A DNA stretch of 64,000 bases from Vicia villosa (lineage: Eukaryota > Streptophyta > Magnoliopsida > Fabales > Fabaceae): NCBI RefSeq assembly GCF_029867415.1, contig NW_026706150.1, forward strand, positions 186,001-250,000, in the 5' to 3' direction. The notes beneath the pieces are model-generated. The model was not told the DNA's origin. It worked only from the letters and a program-made list of their open reading frames with translations, and did not search any database. A program made the translations under genes and the position numbers. This document shows, in pieces, positions 10,485-22,125 of this stretch (positions are counted from its first letter, which is position 1; each line of letters starts with the position of its first letter).

Positions 10485-12537
10485 GGGCAGAATGCTGATT
10501 TTTGTGGTTTTTGACTTGTTTTTGGTTCTAACTCATCTTCTACTCCATTCTTTTGATATTTTCTTTGAATCACAAGTTAGAGGCCTAATTTCTCTCTAAT
10601 TTCAATGGACTTAGGGCGTCGATAGGATGAGAATCCAAATCCGCAATATTAAGTGATTGAAATTATGGTTGAAAGGAGCTTTTAATGTGGTTCCATCTTT
10701 TGTTTCTCTTTATTTTGATCGATGAAAGTCTTAATCCCTTGAGAATTCTTATGGATTCTTGGCAAAGACTAGATCACTCACCATTTTTCTTTTCGTGCGG
10801 TATTGCTTTCGGAAGGCGATCTACATATCGTTCTTCTCGCATGCATTAGCACATAATGTTTTGACCGGCCTCGTTGTAGGGTGATTTCTATATAAATCAC
10901 TTGGCGATCTGCTTAACATAGCGCAATATTTCGTGTCCCGAATAAAAAAGATCAAATATGGAAGAGAATTGTATGCGGTTGATTTAAGACTTGTGGAGGT
11001 TTTTATCGTGTAGTCGCTATGATTTTATCAAGCTTCTGATAAACCCCATTGAATTTAAATCCGAGTACATCATTCACTCACCATCGATCTCCATTACTAA
11101 CTTTGATAACATACTTGACAAGTTTCAAGATGGTTATCTTTAACATCTAACAACTAACTTTAATTTCCGCACCTTTACTATACCGCTCTTTATATTTCTC
11201 GCTTTATCGCTTTATTTTATCATTTCATCATATTTACTTTCCGCCATTTTCTCTTTGTCCATTTGGACATATGTTTATGCTTTCGCTATTTTTTCTTTTG
11301 TCCACTTGGACCATACTTTACTTTTTTTTTGCTAAAACACTAATAAACAACCGAAAATCTAAAAAATACATAAGGCTCTCTTTGGACTATTGGTTACTAT
11401 CCCTAGCATTTTGGAGATTCGGACTTATGGACCTAGTACCTCTGGACCCTCATTCTGTTATTACTCTGTGATTGTTTTGTCTGTCTGGCATTGGATTGTT
11501 GTCTGTTTGTGTATGCAGGTATTTCCTTGAAAGCCCTTGATGGTTAATTCCAAGGCATTGATATAAGGATTTTACCCGAAAACAGCCGTTACTCTGCCCG
11601 ATTTTTGTCAGAATTTTAATGTGCTTAATGCAAAGTGGTGCTAAGATAATAAATTCATCTGGATCCCCAAGTGTTAATGTGTTGGTATTGATAAATCCAA
11701 AGGATGGGAAATCTACCTTGACTCATAATGTCAAGTATTGGCTTCTTACTTCGCTTAGACCGTTCTTTTCCTTAGCTTTTATTTTACGCAATAGGATAGC
11801 CTCTTCATCTCCTCCCATTCTTAAATTTTCAAAATCTTCTCCCTTTTTCAAAAAATATTCTTATGTTGGCAATCTTTTCAAAACTTTTTTCTTTAAAAAT
11901 ATCTTTCGCCCTTAGTGGCTTTTCTTCAAAAGTTTAGACACCGTTAATTGTCGAAACGAGTGGTTATACCCCACGATTTTGAAATTGATTGATAATAACG
12001 AGATCTTTTCCGCGTGAGAGAGCTAGTGGCATACTCATTGATTTTATCCGAGATGGAGCCCTTCTTTCATTTGCGATGCAAAGAACTTGTTTGTTCTCAT
12101 GCTCAAGATCAATGGCTGAGTATTTCTCTCTAATGACAACAAAGTGTTTATTCGTTTTAAAAACGTTTTTCCCTTAAAGCGGAACTACATTAGCTCCGAC
12201 TTCTCCATTGCACCGAGGAGGTATGTAGGCCCAAAGCTTAACGCTTTGCCGAGTTTATTTTAAAAATAAAATAAACCCTTTTTTTAGCACACACACACAC
12301 ACAGATTTTCAAAAAGGTTCCTGTGGAGTACCACAAATATGAGGGGTGCTTTAAACCTTCCCCTCATATAACCAACACCCGTACCTGAGATCTCTTTCTT
12401 GTTTTTAAAAAACAAAACTTTGGGTTTTACGTTCTTTTCCCTTTTCCTTTGAAAAAAATAAAGCGCGGTGGCGATTTCAAACGAAATATTGATTCGAGTC
12501 AATCCCATGGCTTCGATATCAGATTTTCCCCGCTACA

Positions 12538-13200
12538 CTAGGAATCTTCAATTCTGTTCCATGGACGTTATCGAACTCGATCACTAACCCTCAACACAAG
12601 AATGATTATGTGTAATTGTGTTGGAGATGATGAAGAACGAAGATGAGAAGCCTTTGTGTATCTTTCAGTTGTTGGTGTTGATAAGCAATAATGAACCTTG
12701 GACAATATATATGAGAGCTTATCAGTTGGAGCAGAGAAAACCAGAAATTTTGGCATTTTTGATCAAATAGGTCGACCTCTTGTAGTCTTAGGTCGACCTA
12801 ACAGAGCTGCATATCCTTTGGATGTCATTTGTTCCCAGTAAGGTCGACCTGTTAAAGAAGTAGGTCGACCAGAATCCACTTCAGATGCGTTTTGGGGACC
12901 TTTCCTTAGATTAGGTCGACCTAGTTGTTGTGTAGGTTGACCTAGCAGAATGATATGTAAATTTCTTCATTTTAGGTCGACCTGGGTTGGGAGTAGGTCG
13001 ACCTGACTGCTATTTTTCTGATTTCCTCTTATTTTGCTTGTGTTGAGTCGACCTATATGCATAGTAGGTCGACCTGCTCTGTCATGAGTGACCAATGCTT
13101 GCTTTTCTTTGAGTTCTTCTACTTGTGCCTTGTTGCTTGTATGCTTGTTGAGTTTGCCATGAATCAAAAACATCTTTGTGAGTGTGATCTTGTATTTACA
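12538..13200 (-). repeat. Copia1 3' LTR, truncated by Ogre2
   Basis: It is colinear with 20913-21575 of the complete 5' LTR, starts TGTAAATAC at 13200 next to the polypurine tract, and stops at the Ogre2 junction. About 825 bp of the LTR are missing here. It carries the same palindrome pairs as the 5' LTR, for example at 12769 and 12790. Confidence 0.88.
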
Positions 13201-13214
13201 TACTCCCCCTTTTT
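13201..13214 (-). other. Polypurine tract of Copia1
   Basis: The minus strand reads AAAAAGGGGGAGTA immediately before the 3' LTR. This tract is typical of SIRE-type elements. Confidence 0.8.
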
Positions 13215-13615
13215 GATGATGGCAAACCGGTAGTAGAAGCTTTGGCAATAAGTGGTAAAAGCTCCCCCAGACTTGTATGCGTAAGCTTAAGTGGCTGCAT
13301 ACTAAGCTCCCCCGTACACTCAGCTGAGCTCCCCCGTACACTCAGCATCTATCTCCCCCTTTGACAACATCAAAAGAGATACAACGAAACAGAAGAGGAG
13401 AGTAACGAGAGAAACATAGATAAAACGCTAGCATTCATAGTATAATAGATAAAAGGTAGATAGTTATAGCATGAGAACCAAACATGTTTAAAGGTACACT
13501 TTAACATACATAATAATCCAAGAGAACAACAAAAAAACCAAGTACGACAACATGTAGGAATATAACATAATGATAATGAAATGCAATGATATGATGATAT
13601 AATGGAGAATGCATC

Positions 13616-15037
13616 CTAACGCCTGCCCCTTCTTCCTCTTCCTCTTTGAAATGTATGAGGGCGATCTTCTTCAACTTGTTCCAACAGATCCAGCACAGAT
13701 AGGTTGAGAGTGTTGAAGCTTTGGCTTATGTTGGCATGACGATGCAGAGCAGTTTCTTCAAACTGATTCTGTCTTAGGGTCAAGTTGGATGCAAATGTCT
13801 CAAAATCGCTCTTGTGCTCTTGAACCAAGTTGTACAACGAGTGATATTGTCGTTGTTGTTCGTCATAGCGATCTTGTTGGAGCTGTTGCATCTGTTAGAA
13901 TTGGAGCTGCTGTGTGTCGAAGTTATGTTGTTGTAGGAGTTGCAGATTTTCTAACATGGAAATGATGTTGGTTTGATCTGGCGGGGGCGGAGCTGTGTAT
14001 CCCCAAGGGATATCCTCTTGTTGTGGAGGAACATATCTCCAATTTGCATCTGTATCTTGTGCAACATCTTCCATGTGGTGATCATCATCATTTGTATTGT
14101 CTTGATCAAGTCCTTCTTCTTCATTACCTACATTGTTTCCAAACTCCGTGGGATCATCATAATTGTAAATAACCTTCCCGATTCCCTTTTGAATGAGATA
14201 GTAGGTTTTCCTAACTGGATTCCAATGGTATCCCATAAGGGTCAAGGTGGTTTGTGAGAATTCTTGAGATTGGTGTATGCTGATGTAGTGTAAGTGATCA
14301 AGCCTCATGCCGAAATGGTTGACAATTGTTTGAATTATTGATCCATAACACAGGGCTGTAGTTTTCTGTTGGACCTCATGAAACTTAGCAGCTAGGAAGT
14401 AAGGCCAATGTATACGCGTTCTGTTTTGCAACAGATACATGAGCACAACTTCATTCCTTTCAATTCTTGAGTACCCTCTTGCTCTTGGTCGAATGATTCT
14501 TGAGATGACCCAATTTAGGAGCCTAGGATCTCGCTTCAGGTGATCGGCTGTTATTGTTTCATTTGGTTTGTCAAAGACGGAAGGGTCTTTGAGGATAGAT
14601 TTCATGTAGGCCACATGATCATAGTTTCCCGGTACATCCCCGTCTTCCATACAGAATTCATCACCTACAATTTTGAGACCAAAGATGCTAATCCAAGCCC
14701 GTTTGTCAACAACATGCGACCTAGAGCCCATTTTGAATCGAAAATTACAACCATCCCCTTTTGTAAATCCTTCATAGAAGGCCCGGACGGTATTTTCACA
14801 GTACGGAGTATCACATTGCACTAAGGGATGAATATTTTGATGTTCAACCAAATCGGCGACATCGGGGATATGCATGTTTTTGACAAGATTTGGATCATAG
14901 GTATATTGCTTAACAATTTTTCGTTTCATCTGCCACTTCTCAAAATTCTCCCTACAGTCAGGATGAACAAGGGCACTTACCGGTTGAGATGATGAACTAG
15001 CAGCAACTTCCTTTCCCTTTCTTGATTTTGGAGGCAT
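13616..15037 (-). pseudogene. Third (post-pol, 'env-position') ORF of Copia1, one in-frame stop
   Basis: About 472 residues if the single TAA at 13897-13895 is ignored: 380 residues before it and about 92 after, in the same frame. The stop lies in a glutamine-rich stretch, so one base change from a CAA codon would explain it. Residues about 40-300 resemble the putative plant transposon protein domain found after pol in legume SIRE-type elements. The C-terminal part looks coiled-coil (LVQEHKSDFETFASNL) and ends in a basic RGRGRRGRR tail. I see no signal peptide or membrane segment, so the name envelope reflects position only. The ATG has a good context (AACAAACATGCC) and a leader-like CT-rich sequence upstream. 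Function unknown. Confidence 0.75.
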
Positions 15038-15214
15038 GTTTGTTGAGTAGGAGAGTGAGAAGGAAGATTTGTGATAGATTTTGTGCTTGAGGAATTAGGG
15101 TTGGCCGTACAAGTGATATGCAAATGAGCAAAAGAGGTAAAAGAAATGGTTATGTATGAAAGGATATGGGTCGGGTCGACCAACAGACCCACTTTTGGAA
15201 ATTTTTGACGCAGT

Positions 15215-15379
15215 AGGTCGACCTAATGTAGAGCTTGGTCGACCTAACAGGAAGGCTGTTAAAAAAATTGCAGTTTAGGTCGACCTAAAAGAAGGGTAGG
15301 TTGACGTAACTGGGCGTTTTAACAACATTTCTGAAAGAAGACTTGTTTAGGTCGACTCAGAGACATATTAGGTCGACCT
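15215..15379 (-). repeat. Paired AGGTCGACCT palindromes between pol and third ORF of Copia1
   Basis: Decamers AGGTCGACCT, or versions with up to three mismatches, start at 15215, 15236, 15277, 15298, 15349 and 15370. The three pairs are each exactly 21 bp apart and pair starts are 62 and 72 bp apart. This is the same word and geometry as in the LTR. An additional GGGTCGACCA lies at 15173 without a partner. Confidence 0.9.
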
Positions 15380-15403
15380 AAATCCCAAAAATTTTGAAAA
15401 TGC

Positions 15404-15412
15404 TCTATATAT
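15404..15412 (-). promoter_or_regulatory. Candidate TATA box upstream of Copia1 third ORF
   Basis: The minus strand reads ATATATAGA about 370 bp upstream of the third-ORF ATG, with the palindrome pairs between. A TATA-like word alone is weak evidence in AT-rich DNA. Confidence 0.3.
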
Positions 15413-15755
15413 GATGTGTTTATTCCTAGTTACTTGATGTATGTTTATAATATGATATGCTATGATTGATGATGAAGCACATACATGAGTACGAGAGATA
15501 TATGAATGAAGTCACTATAAGCATGTTAATTTATAGCATATTATAGTCATCAATAATATTTTTGGAAGTGAACAACAACCACGTTACCGCCTTCTCAATA
15601 TGTAGGTGTCACCGTTTAGTGGAGGCCTTTAGTCATTGTGGAATGATGCCTGGCTTGATAATGAACTACCTTTACACTAAGAGAAATGTTAGCTTGAGAA
15701 CAACCAATATATAGATATAAAGTAAAGGAATAACTTTAAGAGAAAACAAACGTAA

Positions 15756-18700
15756 TTAGCCCAAATTAGAGATATCGAGTATCCCTAATTCCCTACGAAT
15801 GTTGAAGTATTGCTCCGTTGCTAAAGGTTTGGTGAAGATGTCAGCTAGTTGCTTCTTGCTTTCTACATGTTCAAATATAACGTCTCCTTTCTCTACATGA
15901 TCTCTTAGGAAGTGATGCCTTATTTCAATATGCTTGGTTCGTGAGTGTAAGACAGGATTTTTACTCAAGTTAATGGCACTTGTGTTGTCGCACATGATAG
16001 GTATACAATTAAGCTTAATACCAAAGTCAAGAAGTTGTTGCTTGAGCCATAATATCTGCGCACAGCAGCTTCCGGCAGCTACATATTCTGCCTCAGCAGT
16101 AGATAATGCAACCGATACTTGTTTCTTGCTATGCCAACTTATCAACGAATTTGAGAATAGATGACATGTTCCACTGGTGCTTTTTCTATCGGATTTGCAG
16201 CCAGCAAAATCTGAGTCGGAGAATCCTACCAAATAGTACTCATTTCCCTTTGGATACCATAGGCCACACGTAGTAGTTCCGCGTAAATATCGCAGAGTTC
16301 TTTTGACAGCTTTTAAGTGAGATTCTTTTGGACAAGATTGATATCTTGCACACATACACACACTAAACATAATGTCTGGTCTTGAGGCAGTAAGATACAA
16401 TAGTGAACCTATCATGCCTCGGTACAATTTCACATCAACCTCTTTACCTTTCTCATCTTTGTCTAGGTTAGTATTTGTTGCCATAGGTGTGTCAATCTCC
16501 TTCGCTTCACTCATTCCAAATCTTTTGAGCAGCTCTGTACAGTATTTAGTTTGACTTACAAACGTTCCATGACTGAGTTGCTTGATTTGTAGGCCAAGGA
16601 AGAAATTTAGCTCACCCATGAGACTCATCTCAAATTCACTCTGCATAAGCTTAGAAAAATCTTTAACAAGTTTTGCATTAGTAGATCCAAATATAATATC
16701 ATCTACATAAACTTGGACTAAGAGAACATCTTTATCTTTTCTTTTAATAAAGAGAGTAGTGTCAACTTTACCTCTAGAGTACCCTTGACTAAGAAGAAAT
16801 TTGCTCAAACGTTCGTACCAAGCCCGAGGGGCTTGTTTAAGACCGTATAGAGCACGTTTCAGCTTATAAACATGAGTTGGATACATGTAATTCTCAAAGC
16901 CGGGTGGCTGAGCAACATAGACTTCTTCATTTATATAGCCATTTAGAAAGGCACTTTTAACATCCATTTGGAATAGTTTGAAGTCTTTAGAACACGCATA
17001 GGCAAGTAAGAGACGAATAGCTTCGAGACGTGCTACAGGAGCGTATGTCTCTTCATAATCAATGCCTTCCTCTTGATTATAACCTTGGGCAACTAATCTA
17101 GCTTTGTTTCTAGTAATAACGCCGTTTTCATCAAGTTTGTTACGAAAGACCCATCTAGTGCCTATTACTTGATGATCTCCCGGATGAGGGACTAAGTCCC
17201 AAACATCATTCCGTTTAAATTGGTTTAATTCTTCTTGCATGGCCATTAGCCAATGCTCATCAAGTAATGCGTCCTTAGCGTTTTTCGGCTCAACTTGTGA
17301 AACAAAAGCAAAATGATGACAAAAGTTACTTATCTTTGAGCGTGTTGTAACGCCCTTTGAGATGTCTCCTATTATGTTGTCAATTGGATGGTCTTTCACA
17401 TTGGTCCAGGCTCTAGGCAGTTCTTCATTGTTTGAGATGCTTTCCTTTTCATTTTCATCATGAGACTCATCTTTCTCTTTCTCAGCATCTTTCTTTACAA
17501 TATTTTCATTCTCGTCTTCCTTATCTTGGACAATGTCTTCAGTGGATGGACCTGCACCATTAAACAAAAGACCCTTCTCGACATATTTTGTATAAGATTC
17601 ATCAAAAGACACGTGTACTGACTCTTCTACTATAAGTAATCTTTTATTATATACCCGATATGCTTTGCTAGATTGTGAGTAACCAAGGAAGATGCCCTCA
17701 TCAGCTTTAGCATCGAATTTACCAAGATTATCCTTACCATTGTTCAAGACAAAACACTTGCAACCGAATACATGGAGATGAGATACATTTGGTTTTCTAC
17801 CTTTTAGTAATTCATAGGGAGTTTTGTTCAGTATAGGACGTATTATTATCCTATTCAAAACATAACATGCGGTGCTAATCGCGTCAGCCCAGAAATACTT
17901 AGGTAGACTACCCTCATTCAGCATTGTTCTTGCCAACTCCTCTAGAACCCGATTTTTACGTTCAACCACACCGTTTTGTTGTGGTGTTCTAGGAGCTGAA
18001 AAGTTATGCTCAATTCCATGTTTATCACAGTATTTTTCAAAAAGATAGTTTTCAAACTCTCCACCGTGATCACTTCGAATCGCAACTATTTTGGAGCTCA
18101 TCTTATTTTGACATAATATTGCAAATTGTTTGAAAGCTGGAAAAGTTTGATCCTTACTAGGTAGAAAGATTGTCCAACAAAATCTAGAGTAATCATCGAC
18201 AATGACAAAACCATAGATGTTTCCACCTATGCTTTTAGTCCTTGAAGGGCCAAAAAGATCCATGTGAAGTAGTTCAAGAGGGCGTGATGTTGAAACCACG
18301 TTCTTTGATTTAAAAGAGATTTTTGTTTGCTTTCCCTTTTGACAAGCATCACATAGATGATCTTTTGAAAACTTCATTTTAGGTAGGCCGATTACTAAAT
18401 CTTTTGTGACAACTTTATTAAGTAAGTCAAAATTTATGTGGGCGAGACGTCTATGCCAAAGCCATGAGTCTTCGCCTAGAGCAATTAGACACTTGGTACT
18501 AGACTTAGATACCTCATCCAAGTTTAGCATATAGATGTTGTTTACTCTTAAGCCTTTAAACATAATGTCTCTTTTCTTAGTATGTTCTATTGTGCAGCCA
18601 GCATTTGTAAACATTACTTTAAAATCTTTGTCGCACAATTGACTTATACTTAAAAGATTATGCTTAAGGCCTTCTACTAGCAGTACATCAGTTATAGTTG

Positions 18701-20030
18701 TGGTAGAGGGGTTACCTACACTTCCTTTACCAAGTATGGCTCCCCGATTGTTATCTCCATAGGTGACATACCCCTTTTTCTTTGCGTGAAACTCAACAAA
18801 AAGAGATATGTCTCCCGTCATGTGTCTTGAACATCCGCTATCAAGGAACCACAACCTTTCGGCAATGTCAAGACACTTTTCAGCTTTCTTTTTCTTGTAT
18901 TGATGAGCCATAAGGCATAAGTTTGCTGATTCTTCTTCATCGCTTGATGAGCTTTCACTAGATGAATCACTTTCCCATGCTATGTAGGCTCTTTTAGATT
19001 TGTTGTGACCTTTGCTTTGGTTCTTCTCTTTTTCCTTCTTAAGATATGGACAATCCGGTTTGTAGTGACCGACTTTCCCACAATTAAAGCAAGGGCCTTT
19101 GATTTTTCCTTTGTTGTTGTCATCATGTTTGAACTTGTTTGATTGCCTTCTATAGTTGATCAAGCCTTTGTCAGAATGCTTTGCTCCATTTTTCTTTAGA
19201 TATTTGTTGTATCTTCGCACAAACAGTCCCATTTCCTCATCATCGGAGTCTTCGTCATCACTTGTATCACTATCCTCTAGCTCTTGTCTTGAGGTCTTGG
19301 AACTTGAAGCCTTTAGAGCTATTGACTTCTTCTCTACCTCTTTCTCCATGTTCTTCTCTTTCTTTTCCCTTTTCTCATGCATGTCAAGGCATTTAAGGTG
19401 TTGTTCATGTTCCTCTAGTTTACCAAAAAGAGTGGTAATGTCTAAGGTGTTTAGATCATTTGCTTCCTTTATTGCTGTAACCTTGGGTTGCCATTCCCTG
19501 TTCAAACATCTTAAGATTTTGTTAGTAGCAACTGCATTGGAAACAAGTCTATCAAGAGAATTTAAACGATTTTTCAAGTGAACGAATCTCTTCTGCATGT
19601 TTTTGATGGATTCACCATCTTCCATGTGGAAGAGTTCAAATTCTTGAGTTAACGTATTGATTCTAGCTAGTTTGACATCATCCGTTCCCTCGTGGGCAAC
19701 TTGCAATGTGTCCCACATAGCTTTAGCGGATCTACAATGGGAAACGCGATAGTATTCATCAACTCCTAGAGCTGAGATTAGAATGTTTCTCGCTTTCCAA
19801 TCGTATCCATATCTCTTTTCGTCTTCAGCATCCCAAGTATTTTCTGGTTTTGGAACAACTGCGCCAGCTGCATTTGTCATGGTGATCTGAAAGGGACCAT
19901 TGACAATAGCTGTCCAGATGTTCCTATCAATTGCATTGATATGGACACACATACAATCCTTCCAATAGCCATAGTTTTCACCGTTGAAAACTGGAGCTCT
20001 ATTGTGAGCCCCTTTAGGTCCGGAAGCCAT
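15756..20030 (-). CDS. Copia1 Gag-Pol polyprotein (intact, SIRE lineage)
   Basis: One open frame. I take the ATG at 20030 (MASGPKG) as the start, because the 18 codons upstream run into the primer site. Counting from the longer frame (1,442 residues): Gag at about 30-330 with CCHC knuckle [14 protein letters not shown] at 332-345; protease LDSG at 414-417; integrase HHCC at about 544-581 and catalytic D609, D672 and E708 ([11 protein letters not shown]); RT at about 950-1190 with YVDD at 1126-1129; RNase H at about 1285-1420 ([28 protein letters not shown]). All expected catalytic motifs are present with no stop or frameshift. The product is normally cleaved and assembled into virus-like particles in the cytoplasm, and cDNA is integrated in the nucleus. 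This is the only complete pol in the window. Confidence 0.92.
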   Translation of the reverse strand: MASGPKGAHNRAPVFNGENYGYWKDCMCVHINAIDRNIWTAIVNGPFQITMTNAAGAVVPKPENTWDAEDEKRYGYDWKARNILISALGVDEYYRVSHCRSAKAMWDTLQVAHEGTDDVKLARINTLTQEFELFHMEDGESIKNMQKRFVHLKNRLNSLDRLVSNAVATNKILRCLNREWQPKVTAIKEANDLNTLDITTLFGKLEEHEQHLKCLDMHEKREKKEKNMEKEVEKKSIALKASSSKTSRQELEDSDTSDDEDSDDEEMGLFVRRYNKYLKKNGAKHSDKGLINYRRQSNKFKHDDNNKGKIKGPCFNCGKVGHYKPDCPYLKKEKEKNQSKGHNKSKRAYIAWESDSSSESSSSDEEESANLCLMAHQYKKKKAEKCLDIAERLWFLDSGCSRHMTGDISLFVEFHAKKKGYVTYGDNNRGAILGKGSVGNPSTTTITDVLLVEGLKHNLLSISQLCDKDFKVMFTNAGCTIEHTKKRDIMFKGLRVNNIYMLNLDEVSKSSTKCLIALGEDSWLWHRRLAHINFDLLNKVVTKDLVIGLPKMKFSKDHLCDACQKGKQTKISFKSKNVVSTSRPLELLHMDLFGPSRTKSIGGNIYGFVIVDDYSRFCWTIFLPSKDQTFPAFKQFAILCQNKMSSKIVAIRSDHGGEFENYLFEKYCDKHGIEHNFSAPRTPQQNGVVERKNRVLEELARTMLNEGSLPKYFWADAISTACYVLNRIIIRPILNKTPYELLKGRKPNVSHLHVFGCKCFVLNNGKDNLGKFDAKADEGIFLGYSQSSKAYRVYNKRLLIVEESVHVSFDESYTKYVEKGLLFNGAGPSTEDIVQDKEDENENIVKKDAEKEKDESHDENEKESISNNEELPRAWTNVKDHPIDNIIGDISKGVTTRSKISNFCHHFAFVSQVEPKNAKDALLDEHWLMAMQEELNQFKRNDVWDLVPHPGDHQVIGTRWVFRNKLDENGVITRNKARLVAQGYNQEEGIDYEETYAPVARLEAIRLLLAYACSKDFKLFQMDVKSAFLNGYINEEVYVAQPPGFENYMYPTHVYKLKRALYGLKQAPRAWYERLSKFLLSQGYSRGKVDTTLFIKRKDKDVLLVQVYVDDIIFGSTNAKLVKDFSKLMQSEFEMSLMGELNFFLGLQIKQLSHGTFVSQTKYCTELLKRFGMSEAKEIDTPMATNTNLDKDEKGKEVDVKLYRGMIGSLLYLTASRPDIMFSVCMCARYQSCPKESHLKAVKRTLRYLRGTTTCGLWYPKGNEYYLVGFSDSDFAGCKSDRKSTSGTCHLFSNSLISWHSKKQVSVALSTAEAEYVAAGSCCAQILWLKQQLLDFGIKLNCIPIMCDNTSAINLSKNPVLHSRTKHIEIRHHFLRDHVEKGDVIFEHVESKKQLADIFTKPLATEQYFNIRRELGILDISNLG

Positions 20031-20070
20031 CTTTCCAATAAGTGTTTCACGTAGCACGGAATAAACCAGA

Positions 20071-20083
20071 GCTCTTGATGCCA
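20071..20083 (-). other. Primer-binding site of Copia1, tRNA-Met type
   Basis: The minus strand reads TGGCATCAAGAGC, close to the canonical Copia initiator-tRNA-Met site TGGTATCAGAGC, two bases after the LTR end (CTAACA). Confidence 0.75.
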
Positions 20084-21078
20084 CTTGTTAGACGTTGGCC
20101 TAAGGATCTAGAGGGGGGGTGAATAGATCTCACATATTTTTTTGTAGTTAATTGAACTTTAAGCGAAAGCGGTTCTGAATCGACTCGCGTCTATTCCGAA
20201 CCACTATTGAAACGATTATATATGTGTTAAAACCACTAAATAGCTTGAGATAAACGATAAGAGAATACCCTATAGAATCAATATGTCGCTCTAATGAAAA
20301 TTGATTAACTTCTTATATGATGAATGATGTTTGCAATGCAGTAATAGTGAAAGAAGCAAAAACACAAACACTTGGTGATAATGATCAAGTTGATAGTAAT
20401 TCAATGTGTGATGAATTGTGACGTTTATACAAGTTCTTAATTCACAATTTTAACACTTGAATCGTTGATCAATTTGCAATTATAACCAAATATGAACATA
20501 ACGTAAATGAAAAGATAAAAGCGACAAGAACACGATATTTGTTTAGGCAGTTCGTCGATCGTCCTCGCTACGACTACGTCTGCCCCCAATTCCAAACTGA
20601 AATTGGGAAATCTTCCATTAATGTTGAAAGCAGTTTATACAAAGAAGATAACAAAGCGATAAACAATAAACCAAATTTGTCGATCCTTTGAATCTTCTTC
20701 CCCCTTAATCTTGAGTCAGATTAAGGTCTTCCAAGAGCTTCACTTTGATCCCTTTCTGCAGTGTCTTGAATTGCTCGAACACTTCTTCTTCAATCTTCAC
20801 ACTCAGCTGGATCCTTGATGAACCTTCTTGATAAAAACCCCCAAAATTCACCTATCTTGGAGGACAAAACCCTCAGATTTTATTCACCAAAAACCCCACA
20901 AATCTTCACCCACTAGGAATCTTCAATTCCGTTCCATGGACGTTATCGAACTCGATCACTAACCTTCAACACAAGAATGATTATGTGTAATTGTGTTGGA
21001 GATGATGAAGAACGAAGATGAGAAGCATTTGTGTATCTTTCAGTTGTTGGTGTTGATAAGCAATAATGAACCTTGGAC

Positions 21079-21088
21079 AATATATATG
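21079..21088 (-). promoter_or_regulatory. TATA box of Copia1 LTR
   Basis: The minus strand reads CATATATATT about 55 bp downstream of the last palindrome pair of the U3 array. Confidence 0.55.
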
Positions 21089-21143
21089 AGAGCTTATCAG
21101 TTGGAGCAGAGAAAACCATAAATTTTGGCATTTTTGATCAAAT

Positions 21144-21450
21144 AGGTCGACCTCTTGTAGGCTTAGGTCGACCTAACAGAGCTGCATATCCTTTGGATGT
21201 CATTTGTTCCCAGTTAGGTCGACCTGTTAAAGAAGTAGGTCGACCAGAATCCACTTCAGATGCGTTTTGGGGACCTTTCCTCAGATTAGGTCGACCTAGT
21301 TGTTGTGTAGGTCGACCTAGCAGAATGATATGTAAATTTCTTCATTTTAGGTCGACCTGGGTTGGGAGTAGGTCGACCTGACTGCTATTTTTCTGAGTTC
21401 CTCTTATTTTGCTTGTGTTGAGTCGACCTATATGCATAGTAGGTCGACCT
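21144..21450 (-). repeat. Five 21-bp-spaced pairs of AGGTCGACCT palindromes in Copia1 U3
   Basis: Starts at 21144/21165, 21216/21237, 21288/21309, 21349/21370 and 21420/21441. Every pair is exactly 21 bp apart and pair starts step by 72, 72, 61 and 71 bp. Most copies are perfect; a few have one or two mismatches. The intervening sequence differs between pairs, so this is not an ordinary tandem repeat. The array lies upstream of the TATA box on the minus strand. Confidence 0.93.
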
Positions 21451-21639
21451 GCTCTGTCATGAGTGACCAATGCTTGCTTTTCTTTGAGTTCTTCTACTTG
21501 TGCCTTGTTGCTTGTATGCTTGTTGAGTTTGCCATGAATCAAAAACATCTTTGTGAGTGTGATCTTGTATTTACAAAACATAACAATATGACACATTCTA
21601 TAATTCTTTACTTCGTATATGTATAACAAAATCAATCGT

Positions 21640-21780
21640 TGAATTGAAAGCTACTATCATATAGATTAATCTCAAACTTTAAAGGTAAGATTTATATGAT
21701 ATTATGTTTCAATTCAACGGTTGATTTAAAAAAATATTTATTCTAAATTAAGTTATGAACGAGTGTAACTTATGGTGTAA

Positions 21781-21783
<3 letters not shown>
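21640..21783. repeat. Diverged half-copy of the GAGTGTAACTTATGG foldback MITE
   Basis: It shares the segment running from the CAACGGTTGA word to the GTGTAAC...GGTGTAACTC terminus with the element at 22373-22765 and stops at a (TA)n tract. Confidence 0.6.

Positions 21784-21875
<92 letters not shown>
21784..21875. repeat. (TA)n microsatellite
   Basis: About 90 bp of uninterrupted TA. Frames through it read as alternating Ile-Tyr and are not genes. Confidence 0.95.
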
Positions 21876-21877
<2 letters not shown>

Positions 21878-21879
21878 CT

Positions 21880-21940
21880 CTCATCAAGAGAGAGAAATTA
21901 ATAGCCACATTAATGTATTAACATTCTCTCTCTTGATGAA
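21880..21940. repeat. Short hairpin between (TA)n tracts
   Basis: TCATCAAGAGAGAGA at 21881 is mirrored by TCTCTCTCTTGATGA ending at 21939, with a loop of about 29 bp. It is probably a very small or remnant MITE in the TA-rich block. Confidence 0.55.
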
Positions 21941-21992
21941 TCCAATGATTGATATTTATTCCTCTCATTATAAAATACTCTCATTTGATATG

Positions 21993-22125
<133 letters not shown>

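Larger units (their letters stand above)
7176..12537 (+). mobile_element. Second Ogre/Tat-type gypsy element, 3' part ('Ogre2')
   Basis: The plus strand holds non-coding 3' interior (7176-9227) with tandem repeats, a polypurine tract just before 9228, and a complete 3' LTR (9228-12537). The interior is cut on the left by Ogre1, whose outer end is at 7175. On the right the LTR ends CGCTACA at 12537, and the next bases, CTAGG, belong to the interrupted 3' LTR of Copia1. The coding part and 5' LTR are beyond the window. Confidence 0.75.
9228..12537 (+). repeat. Ogre2 3' LTR (3.3 kb)
   Basis: It starts TGTCATACCCC and ends CGCTACA, giving about 3,310 bp with TG...CA ends. Near the 3' end it carries the GCGGTGGCGAT block (about 12463) characteristic of this lineage, plus a short CA run at about 12289-12302. 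It has a TATA box at 9914 and two clusters of paired palindromes. The rest has no supported gene. Confidence 0.75.
12538..21575 (-). mobile_element. SIRE/Maximus-type Copia element ('Copia1'), nearly intact
   Basis: On the minus strand: 5' LTR (21575-20086), tRNA-Met-type primer site, one open Gag-Pol frame (20030-15756), spacer with paired palindromes, third ORF (15037-13616), polypurine tract, 3' LTR (13200 to 12538, cut short). The truncation coincides exactly with the end of the Ogre2 LTR, so Ogre2 inserted into this LTR and the remainder should lie left of Ogre2's 5' end. I count by eye about nine mismatches in about 660 aligned LTR bases (roughly 1.4%), so the insertion is recent. A third ORF after pol is the mark of the SIRE lineage. 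Confidence 0.88.
20086..21575 (-). repeat. Copia1 5' LTR, complete (about 1,490 bp)
   Basis: On the minus strand it starts TGTAAATAC (21575) and ends TCTAACA (20086) next to the primer site. It contains a palindrome-pair array in U3, a TATA box near 21085, and a G/C run near 20110 (CCCCCCCTCTAG on the minus strand) common at the end of SIRE-type LTRs. The right flank is AAACA; the matching left flank is outside the window. Confidence 0.85.

Noticed and set aside
12289..12302. CA dinucleotide run as a notable microsatellite
   Set aside because: Only about seven repeats, inside the Ogre2 LTR.
19156..19581. Ser-rich plus-strand ORF
   Set aside because: Antisense of the acidic and Lys-rich Gag linker of Copia1.
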